Shown here one piece after another: positions 1 through 5,304 of a DNA stretch of 6,623 nt (the first letter of the stretch is position 1; every line of letters starts with the position of its first letter). The notes under the pieces are model-generated. The model did not search any database. It was not told where the DNA came from and saw only the letters and a program-made list of their open reading frames with translations. Source of the stretch: Chloroflexota bacterium (GTDB lineage: Bacteria; Chloroflexota; UBA6077; CF-72); contig JAFAWJ010000280.1 in the NCBI GenBank assembly GCA_019242065.1, positions 1-6,623 of the forward strand, written 5' to 3'. Position numbers and translations under genes: made by a program.

Positions 1-1
1 C

Positions 2-1909
2 ATGACCGGGCTCGGCGTGGTGCTGTCACTGGGTCAGTACAGCCCGGTGAACCTGCACTACCTGGTGTGGCTGCTGCCCGGGCTGGCAGGGCTGCGCGCA
101 CCTGGCCGCTTCACGTTCGTGGTCATGCTCGCCGGCGGCATGCTGGCCGCGTACGGACTGGCCTGGCTGATGACCCGCGCCAACAATGCGCTCGCCCGTG
201 CCCGCGTGCGCGGCGTAGTCATCGGCCTGACGTGCGCCACCCTCATGCTGAGCCTGCTGCTGGTGGCGACCCATGCGGCGCTCGGCATCTTCCCGGACGG
301 CGCCCGCACCATCATCGACGGCGCCTACCTGTCGCTGCCGCGCGACACCTACCCGCTCTCCACCGACGACGTATTCAACGGCCTGGCGTGGTCCACCAGC
401 CTGCGCAACGCGCGCGTGCTGTTCGGCCTCGTCGGTCTGGCGGTCATCACCGCGTGCATCTGGCTCTGGCAGCTGTCGCCCTGGCGTCGCTGCCGAGCCT
501 GGGGCGGCTGGCCGGCAGTTTTTCTCGGCTTGACAGCCATCGATCTGCTGACCTTCGGGTGGGCGATCCATCCGCGTGAGTCGTTGCCGGCCATCTCGGC
601 CGAGCCAGCCGCGGTCCAGGCCGTAGAACAGTTGCCCGCCGTCGACGGGGCGCCGAACCGCGTCCTGGCCTCGCCCGCTCTGAACCAGGTCGCCCCCGAT
701 CGCCTGGCGCCATTCGGCAGTGTCCAGGAGGCCAACGGCTACAGCTCGTTGCAATTTATCTGGCACCGTGACTACCTCGGGCGTGTGCTGTACGCCGACG
801 ACGCGCTGCTGGACCTGTGGGACGTTCGCTACATCCTGGACCCAGCCCAATTCGGCCAGCTGTCAAACTTCGACGGCGTCGACTTTCTGCCCATGCAGGC
901 ACTGCTGCACTCGCCGGCGAGTAGCGCCCTCGCGCAGCAGAGCTTTAGCCTGCACGCTGCCGCGCCGATCGTCGAAATGCGCTTCGTGACCGCCCTGCTC
1001 GGCGCTGTGCAGGTACCGCAGGGCGCACCCGTCGCCGAGCTCGAGCTGCGCGACGACGCCGGTCGGCCAGTCGCCAGTGCAGAGCTTCAGGCGGGCCGGG
1101 ATTCCATGGACTGGGCGTGGAACGTGCCCGCCATCCAGTCGTCGGTCCAGCACCAGCACGTGCAGGTGGCGGCTACAACCACCGAGCCAGGCGGACCCGA
1201 GCCAGTGGACCGCGAGCTGTCATTTGCGGACGTTGCCTTGAACCCCTCGGGCGTCAACGCCTCCACACTCACCGTGACGGCCGTGTCTCCCGCCGGCGAG
1301 TTCGTGCTCTACGGCGGCGGCATGGTCGGCAGCGACGGGTCGATCACCCAGCTCTTCGGCAAGACCGACTCCAAGTATCGGCAGGTCTACGCCGATAACC
1401 AGATTCGGGTTCTCGAGAACACCGCGGCGTTTCCCCGCGCCTTCGTGGTCCCCTCCGCGAGCGTGGCGCCGAGTCTGGGTACGGCGCTCAGCCAGATGAT
1501 CCACCAGCCGTTTCAACCCGATCAGCAAGTCATCCTGGCCGACGACACGACCACCCAGTCGACCGAACTCGCCGGCCAGCGCGGCGGCCACGGCACGGCC
1601 CAGATCGTCAGCTACGCGCCTGACGCCGTGCAGGTGCACACCTCGGCCGACGGCGACGCCTGGCTGGTTCTGAGCGACACCTACTACCCCGGCTGGACGG
1701 CAACCGTCGACGGCCAACCCGCCGCTGTGCTGCGCGGCGATGTCCTGTTCCGCGTGGTGCCCATACCCGCCGGCGACCATGACGTCGAGCTGCGCTTCGA
1801 GCCCACCAGTGTCAGGATTGGATTGGGGATCAGCCTGGCGTCCCTGCTCTGCGTACTGGCCGCGCTCGGCGTGACTGGCAGAGCAGCCCGGCGAAGGCGT
1901 ACAACCTGA
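2..1909 (+). CDS. YfhO-family membrane protein, 5'-truncated by window edge
   Basis: This is the C-terminal 635 residues of a large membrane protein. The frame is open at the left edge, so the Met at base 2 is probably internal. YfhO proteins are usually 800 residues or more and resemble GT-C glycosyltransferases, with many N-terminal membrane helices and a periplasmic C-terminal part; some act in glycosylation of cell-surface polymers. Seen here: the family-like stretch GQYSP...LPGLAGLRAPGRF (residues 11-37), membrane helices at about 37-57, 71-94, 138-157 and 169-189, then a long soluble region. That region contains LWDVRYIL (272-279), NTAAFPRAFVV (473-483) and the typical closing segment YYPGWTATVDGQPA...IPAGDHDVELRF (561-599). 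A last helix at about 604-626 is followed by a short basic tail. Proline dehydrogenase follows after nine bases. The family call is firm; the substrate is unknown and the catalytic N-terminus is outside the window. Confidence 0.85.
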   Translation: MTGLGVVLSLGQYSPVNLHYLVWLLPGLAGLRAPGRFTFVVMLAGGMLAAYGLAWLMTRANNALARARVRGVVIGLTCATLMLSLLLVATHAALGIFPDGARTIIDGAYLSLPRDTYPLSTDDVFNGLAWSTSLRNARVLFGLVGLAVITACIWLWQLSPWRRCRAWGGWPAVFLGLTAIDLLTFGWAIHPRESLPAISAEPAAVQAVEQLPAVDGAPNRVLASPALNQVAPDRLAPFGSVQEANGYSSLQFIWHRDYLGRVLYADDALLDLWDVRYILDPAQFGQLSNFDGVDFLPMQALLHSPASSALAQQSFSLHAAAPIVEMRFVTALLGAVQVPQGAPVAELELRDDAGRPVASAELQAGRDSMDWAWNVPAIQSSVQHQHVQVAATTTEPGGPEPVDRELSFADVALNPSGVNASTLTVTAVSPAGEFVLYGGGMVGSDGSITQLFGKTDSKYRQVYADNQIRVLENTAAFPRAFVVPSASVAPSLGTALSQMIHQPFQPDQQVILADDTTTQSTELAGQRGGHGTAQIVSYAPDAVQVHTSADGDAWLVLSDTYYPGWTATVDGQPAAVLRGDVLFRVVPIPAGDHDVELRFEPTSVRIGLGISLASLLCVLAALGVTGRAARRRRTT

Positions 1910-1918
1910 GCCAGGACC

Positions 1919-2860
1919 TTGCTCAAGGGTACGCTGCTGTACCTGGCAAACAGGCGGCCCGTGTACCGCCTGATCAGGCGTCACGATCTGTTGCGTGGAT
2001 TGACGCAGCGCTACGTGGCCGGCGAAGAGCTTGCCGACGGAATCGTCGTCGCCGAGACGCTCAACACCCAGCGCTTGCTCGTCAGCCTAGATCACCTGGG
2101 CGAAAGCGTCACCAACGCCGACGCGTCCCGCCGCGCGGTGGCCGCCTACCTGGAGGCGCTCGAAGCGATCGCCGCCGAGCAGGTTGACGGCAATCTTTCG
2201 CTGAAACTGACCCAGCTCGGTCTCGATGTATCGCGCGAGCTGTGCGTCACGCACCTGCGCCAGATTCTGGAGCGGGCTCGCGAGCTGAACACCTTCGTGC
2301 GCATCGACATGGAGTCCTCGGCGTATACCCAGCGCACGCTCGACGTGCACGCCGAGCTGTGGGATGCCGGCTTCCACAACGTTGGCATCGTGCTGCAGGC
2401 GTACCTGTACCGCACCGCGGCCGACGCCGAGCGCGCCATCGACATGGGAGTGCCGGTGCGGCTGTGCAAAGGTGCGTACCTGGAACACGCCAGGGTTGCG
2501 TACGCGGAGAAGGCCGAAGTGGACGCGAACTACGAACGGCTGATGGAGCGCCTGCTGGTTGCCGGCAACCATCCGGCGATCGCGACACACGACGAGCGGC
2601 TGATCAGGCGTGCCCGCGAGATCGTGCGCTCTGAGAAGATCGCGCCGGAGAACTTTGACTTCGAGATGCTCTTTGGCGTGCGCCGCGACCTGCAGCTGCG
2701 GCTGGTCGAAGCTGGTTACCGGGTGCGGGTGTATGTGCCGTACGGCGAGGAGTGGTACCCATACCTGGTGCGCCGGCTGGCGGAGCGACCAGCCAACCTC
2801 GGGTTTTTTGTGCGATCGCTCCTGGCGGAAGGGCTGGGGCAGCGCGACGGCCACCCCTGA
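1919..2860 (+). CDS. Proline dehydrogenase, single-domain, FAD-dependent
   Basis: Oxidises L-proline to 1-pyrroline-5-carboxylate, passing electrons through FAD to the respiratory chain: the first step of proline catabolism. At 313 residues it matches the single-domain Thermus/Deinococcus type (about 307) rather than bifunctional PutA. Family motifs run in order: RYVAGE (31-36), SLKLTQLGLD (94-103, with Lys96), RIDMESS (128-134, with Asp130), GIVLQAYLYR (156-165), RLCKGAY (181-187), ATHD (222-225) and VYVPYGEEWYPYLVRRLAERP (starting at 271). Tyr272, Tyr282 and the pair Arg285/Arg286 occupy the substrate-binding positions known in PutA and Thermus enzymes. The TTG start is chosen because residues 5-36 align with the Thermus N-terminus; AGGA lies only two bases upstream, so translation may rely on coupling to the preceding gene. 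GTG at 1961 is a weaker alternative. No pyrroline-5-carboxylate dehydrogenase gene is visible nearby. The neighbouring membrane protein has no obvious metabolic link. Confidence 0.93.
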   Translation: MLKGTLLYLANRRPVYRLIRRHDLLRGLTQRYVAGEELADGIVVAETLNTQRLLVSLDHLGESVTNADASRRAVAAYLEALEAIAAEQVDGNLSLKLTQLGLDVSRELCVTHLRQILERARELNTFVRIDMESSAYTQRTLDVHAELWDAGFHNVGIVLQAYLYRTAADAERAIDMGVPVRLCKGAYLEHARVAYAEKAEVDANYERLMERLLVAGNHPAIATHDERLIRRAREIVRSEKIAPENFDFEMLFGVRRDLQLRLVEAGYRVRVYVPYGEEWYPYLVRRLAERPANLGFFVRSLLAEGLGQRDGHP

Positions 2861-2906
2861 CCAACGGACTGTGTGAGCCTTAACGCCGGGTGAACAACGG
2901 GGACGT

Positions 2907-3293
2907 TCAGGCGGCCTGGGATTCGAGCAGCTCGCGTTCGCGGCGGCGCTCCTCGATCAGGCGCTTCGGTGGGCGGCCACGGCGTGGTCGCTCCTCGAGC
3001 CAGTTGTAGTCCTCATAGCGACGGGTAACGACGTCGGTTTCATCGAGGAACAGCGGTCCGCCGCAACGGTCGCAGCGAAGTCGGCGCCAGTTGACGATCT
3101 GGACGGCCTCGGCCTGGTCGCGGCCGGCGGGGCGGAAGACGACGGGGCTGCCGGATTGGCTGGCGCCCGTCAAAGACTGCTCACTCTCGATGGAACCTGA
3201 CACGCTGCCGCACATGTAGCACTTCAGATCGGCGACGAAGAACGTGCGCCGCTGTGGTTTCACATAGGTGTGGGTTTGCTCAGGAGAGGTCAT
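2907..3293 (-). CDS. Small zinc-ribbon protein with AT-hook-like basic tail
   Basis: A 128-residue protein that I cannot assign to a named family. Two Cys pairs, CYMC (Cys25, Cys28) and CDRC followed by GG (Cys74, Cys77), separated by 45 residues, form a probable four-Cys zinc ribbon. The C-terminal part is strongly basic: RPRRGRPPKR (102-111) has the GRP core of an AT-hook flanked by Arg and Lys, followed by a charged, probably helical tail rich in Glu and Arg (112-123). Zinc ribbon plus AT-hook suggests nucleic-acid binding, but that is inference. It starts with ATG at 3293; a purine-rich AAAGGA lies 13 bases upstream, too far for a normal ribosome site. It is convergent with proline dehydrogenase (46-base gap) and divergent from a second zinc-ribbon gene with similar cysteine context (RRT..V..L..C..CG and C.RCGG), so the two look like paralogs. 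Confidence 0.72.
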   Translation of the reverse strand: MTSPEQTHTYVKPQRRTFFVADLKCYMCGSVSGSIESEQSLTGASQSGSPVVFRPAGRDQAEAVQIVNWRRLRCDRCGGPLFLDETDVVTRRYEDYNWLEERPRRGRPPKRLIEERRRERELLESQAA

Positions 3294-3387
3294 GGAGTGC
3301 GGAAAGTCCTTTCGGCTATGTCTAAAACATTTGGATGCGTCTGACTATTCCTGACAGGCGAGTTTTTGACCCGGTACCAAGGTCCGG
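3294..3387. promoter_or_regulatory. Shared divergent control region of the two zinc-ribbon genes
   Basis: These 94 bases separate two head-to-head genes and must hold both promoters if each gene is transcribed alone. The region is more AT-rich than its surroundings. It has three dyad symmetries: GAAAG-TC-CTTTC (3302-3313), ATGT-ctaaa-ACAT (3318-3330), and ACCCGG/CCGGGT arms reaching into the plus-strand start (3369-3389). A TTGAC-like element sits at 3366-3370 on the plus strand, without a good -10 box at proper spacing. TGAC recurs at 3342, 3352 and 3367, and just inside the gene at 3389 and 3408. I could not place either promoter with confidence. Confidence 0.45.
3302..3313. repeat. Short perfect dyad upstream of the minus-strand zinc-ribbon gene
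   Basis: GAAAG and CTTTC are exact reverse complements around a two-base centre. On the minus strand the dyad contains AAAGGA, the only Shine-Dalgarno-like sequence before the ATG at 3293. It could be an operator half-site pair or mask ribosome access; it is short enough to be chance. Confidence 0.35.
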
Positions 3388-3389
3388 GT
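3369..3389. repeat. Inverted repeat overlapping the start of the plus-strand zinc-ribbon gene
   Basis: ACCCGG at 3369-3374 is the exact reverse complement of CCGGGT at 3384-3389. An inner ACC/GGT pair (3376-3378 and 3381-3383) is offset by one base. The right arm includes the first two bases of the GTG start at 3388, and the central AAGG (3379-3382) is its putative ribosome site. No T-run follows on either strand, so this is not a terminator. It could be an operator or a translation-controlling hairpin. Confidence 0.4.
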
Positions 3390-3672
3390 GACAGTAGGGG
3401 AGATGCCTGACTGCCAGCCCCAGCGCAGAAGATCTACGGTTTCGGAAATGTCGACAAAGCTGGTCGAGCGCGGTGCGCGTATTCGTCGCACAAAATGGGT
3501 CGAATTGTCGTGTATGTTGTGCGGCGAAGCGGTTGCCACACTGGAAGGCGGGACGCTGCTTCGGCCGCGGACGGCCAATAGCGCTCGCGTGTTGGGCGCC
3601 CGCGTGGTGTGTGGTCGGTGTGGCGGCAGCCTGTCGCCCACGGATCAGGGTGAGCGAGTTCACTTCGTCTAG
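3388..3672 (+). CDS. Small zinc-ribbon protein, paralog of the divergent neighbour
   Basis: A 94-residue protein of unrecognised family with two Cys pairs, CMLC (Cys42, Cys45) and CGRC followed by GG (Cys75, Cys78), 29 residues apart: a compact zinc ribbon. RRTKWVELSCMLCG here parallels RRTFFVADLKCYMCG in the divergent gene, and VVCGRCGGSL parallels LRCDRCGGPL, so common descent is likely. It lacks the neighbour's longer inter-pair loop and its basic AT-hook-like tail. Start choice is uncertain. GTG 3388 has AAGG five bases upstream; ATG 3403 has GGGGAG directly against it; ATG 3448 would give 74 residues and still keep the whole conserved part. Its TAG stop overlaps the TAG stop of the opposing DUF2851 gene. 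The Cys-pair conservation between neighbours is the main argument that this is a real gene. Confidence 0.62.
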   Translation: MTVGEMPDCQPQRRRSTVSEMSTKLVERGARIRRTKWVELSCMLCGEAVATLEGGTLLRPRTANSARVLGARVVCGRCGGSLSPTDQGERVHFV

Positions 3673-5117
3673 TCTTTCGACGTGCGAGGTGTCGGGCTTG
3701 TTGCGCGCGCCGGACAACGCTCGCACACTCGCGCCGCGCATGTGAACTTGAACAGGTGGAGCAAGCCCTGCTGGTGGCAGGCGCCCCGAAAGCGGACGCC
3801 TGAGCCGCCCAGCAGCTCGGCCATGTAGCGCACGATGCGATTGCTCGGCTCGCCGGGCAAACGGTCGAACAGCGCCGCGGCCTGAGGCATGCCGGCCGCG
3901 GCGGCGAAGGGCAGCAGCGTGTTGACGGCGATGACCTGCGCGCGGCCGCGGCCGATCCACGGCGAGGCGCTCGCCACCTGCCATAGCTTCGGCGACCGCG
4001 CCGTCGCCGCCTCGCTGACGCGCTCGAGAATGTGCTCCGCCAGCCACTGTCCAGGTGGCAGCGCAGTGCCAGACGCTACGCTTGCGCCACGCTGGACGGC
4101 CACGCCGTGCAGCTTCGCTGGGCCAGAGCGGGTCGCCGCGCCTGTCGTTGTCGCCAGGTCGCGGAACGTGTCCGTGCCAGGCGTCGAGCTTGCGTCGCGT
4201 TGCACACCGGCGGCACTGGTCCAGCGGGCTGCAAGCTCTGCCAGGCCGCGGCAGCGCTGCTCGGGCGCGTTCGCCGCTCGCACCTGGCGCCGATCCCAGT
4301 TCGAGCGCTGCAGCGCTGGGCGCACGCCCAGGCTGCGCTGCAGCGCCCGCCAGGCGTGGGCCTCGGGCAGCGTGGCCTCGGCCACGAGCCCGGCCGAGCC
4401 CAGCAGCAGACCGGCCAGGCCAACCGGCCCGCGATCGGCCACCACCTCCGCCGCGAGCGACCACGGCACCGCGTCGGCCAGTTGCCCGAACGGCTGCGTG
4501 TTGCGCCGGAACCCCAGCGCTTCACACACCCCGCGCCACACCACCTGATCCGCGTCGACCAGGCGCAGGTCGGCCGCGAAGCGCGCCACCCGCGCCCGAA
4601 ACCGCTCGCGTCCGGCCGCCTCGACGATGTGTACCACTGCCGCGGCATCGCGGACGCACGGCACCAGCGGCGGGCGCACCCGCGGCGGCCAAGCCGCACT
4701 CCCAGCCTGGCCCAGCGCTGGCGAGGGCTCGAGCTGGACGGTCGGCACGTCCGCGCCGGCACCGTGGCGCAGTGCCGGCGGCAGCTCGAGCTGGACGGTG
4801 GGCACGTGCGCACCGCGACCATCCAGCGCCAGCACGTCGGCAACCTGCACCACGTGCAGCACCACGCCCGCGTAGGCCGGGTCGCCGGCATGGCGGTGAG
4901 CGGCCCAACTGCTGGCCCGCACGTGCACCTCGACATCGCCGCGAATCAGCTGGCCCGAGGCATCGGCCAGCACCGCGCCGACAAAGTCCGGCCCCGGCCC
5001 GCCCCAGCGCCGCCCCGCAAACACCACCCGCAAGTGGCGCCCACAGCAATCCACCAGGTAGTGCGCCGCATGCGCGCGCAGCTCCCAGATATCGGCCAGC
5101 GCGTCTTCGGAGAGCAA
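3669..5117 (-). CDS. DUF2851 family protein, function unknown
   Basis: The 482 residues carry the marks of the DUF2851 family, which I know mainly from Bacteroidota and Chloroflexota and which has no established function. N-terminal: ALADIWELR (6-14), GGPGPDF (39-45), RGDVEVHVRASSWAAHRH (59-76) and AYAGVVLHVV (81-90). Middle: NWDRRQVRAAN (273-283), close to the family's R.RPAN motif. C-terminal: HQQGLLHLFKFTC..RVCERC (448-468), with Cys447, Cys460, Cys465 and Cys468 as possible metal ligands. Two linkers look expanded: a 19-residue tandem duplication at 102-139, and a low-complexity Ala/Thr/Gly stretch at about 300-355 with a faint 36-residue-spaced repeat. The start is uncertain: TTG 5117 fits the family N-terminus but has no Shine-Dalgarno sequence, and the frame is open back to a stop at 5190-5192. 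It may be transcribed from the spacer upstream or by read-through from pheA. Longer open frames on the other strand here are GC-driven shadows. Confidence 0.85.
   Translation of the reverse strand: MLSEDALADIWELRAHAAHYLVDCCGRHLRVVFAGRRWGGPGPDFVGAVLADASGQLIRGDVEVHVRASSWAAHRHAGDPAYAGVVLHVVQVADVLALDGRGAHVPTVQLELPPALRHGAGADVPTVQLEPSPALGQAGSAAWPPRVRPPLVPCVRDAAAVVHIVEAAGRERFRARVARFAADLRLVDADQVVWRGVCEALGFRRNTQPFGQLADAVPWSLAAEVVADRGPVGLAGLLLGSAGLVAEATLPEAHAWRALQRSLGVRPALQRSNWDRRQVRAANAPEQRCRGLAELAARWTSAAGVQRDASSTPGTDTFRDLATTTGAATRSGPAKLHGVAVQRGASVASGTALPPGQWLAEHILERVSEAATARSPKLWQVASASPWIGRGRAQVIAVNTLLPFAAAAGMPQAAALFDRLPGEPSNRIVRYMAELLGGSGVRFRGACHQQGLLHLFKFTCAARVCERCPARATSPTPRTSKD
4701..4814 (-). repeat. 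57-bp in-frame tandem duplication inside the DUF2851 gene
   Basis: Two adjacent 57-base units (4758-4814 and 4701-4757) encode two 19-residue copies: one begins GAHVPTVQLELPPAL, the other GADVPTVQLEPSPAL. A 31-base core (4727-4757 against 4784-4814) differs at only three positions. The first protein copy matches the family's usual VPT.qLE strand, so the second is probably an insertion. Confidence 0.85.
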
Positions 5118-5160
5118 GTGCCGCGGCGCCGAGCCGGGCGAGGGCAGGTGTGAAAGAGTC

Positions 5161-5187
5161 CACCCCCGCAGCGTGCCGAAGGGGGCG
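5161..5187 (-). other. Possible hairpin upstream of the DUF2851 gene
   Basis: In the minus-strand transcript CGCCCCC pairs with GGGGGUG (one G-U pair) around a 13-base loop, 44 bases before the TTG start. Only a weak U-rich stretch follows, so it could be leader structure, a poor terminator for pheA, or chance in GC-rich DNA. Confidence 0.3.
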
Positions 5188-5256
5188 TCTCACCAAGCGT
5201 CACGCGTGTGAAAAAAAGCGTCTCGTGGCGGCCAAAAAGCGTCTCGCCGACGTCAC
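5185..5256. promoter_or_regulatory. Array of five GCGTC-type motifs with phased A-tracts
   Basis: On the plus strand GCGTCTC occurs at 5185, 5218 and 5239, GCGTCAC at 5197 and ACGTCAC at 5250. The steps of 12, 21, 21 and 11 bases are near whole helical turns. Two copies are exact 13-base repeats with an A-tract, AAAAAGCGTCTCG (5213-5225 and 5234-5246). A-tracts at 5211-5217, 5234-5238 and 5257-5260 are about two turns apart, which favours a static bend. An 8-base palindrome CACGCGTG lies at 5201-5208. On the minus strand the A-tracts read as T-runs after GACGC, so weak intrinsic termination of pheA is an alternative. The array lies 68-139 bases upstream of the DUF2851 start. Confidence 0.5.
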
Positions 5257-5264
5257 AAAAGGCG

Positions 5265-5289
5265 ACACACGGGGGTTCTGGTGTGTTTT
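5265..5289. terminator. Weak candidate terminator after pheA
   Basis: ACACAC (5265-5270) and GTGTGT (5281-5286) are inverted around a 10-base loop, with T-runs nearby on both strands (plus 5286-5289; minus, a short TTTT beyond GCC). It begins 19 bases past the pheA stop. The stem is short and mostly alternating A/C, so this is tentative. Confidence 0.3.
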
Positions 5290-5304
5290 CGGCTCGAGAC
5301 GGCC

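Noticed and set aside
1220..1984. A 254-codon minus-strand frame antisense to the YfhO and proline dehydrogenase genes
   Set aside because: Low-information Gly/Val/His-rich translation; the plus-strand genes carry clear family motifs.
2861..2906. A terminator between the convergent proline dehydrogenase and zinc-ribbon genes
   Set aside because: I found no stable stem followed by a T-run in these 46 bases.
3365..3400. A TTGACC-based promoter for the plus-strand zinc-ribbon gene
   Set aside because: No acceptable -10 box lies 16-18 bases downstream, and it would overlap the start codon region.
3322..4464. A 380-codon open frame on the minus strand
   Set aside because: It lies in another frame inside the DUF2851 gene and the zinc-ribbon region; its Arg/Ala/Gly-rich translation has no family motifs and looks like a GC-rich shadow.
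5211..5256. A CRISPR-like or mobile-element repeat
   Set aside because: The repeats are only 7-13 bases, with about 8 bases between the two longest copies; there are no terminal inverted repeats or associated genes.
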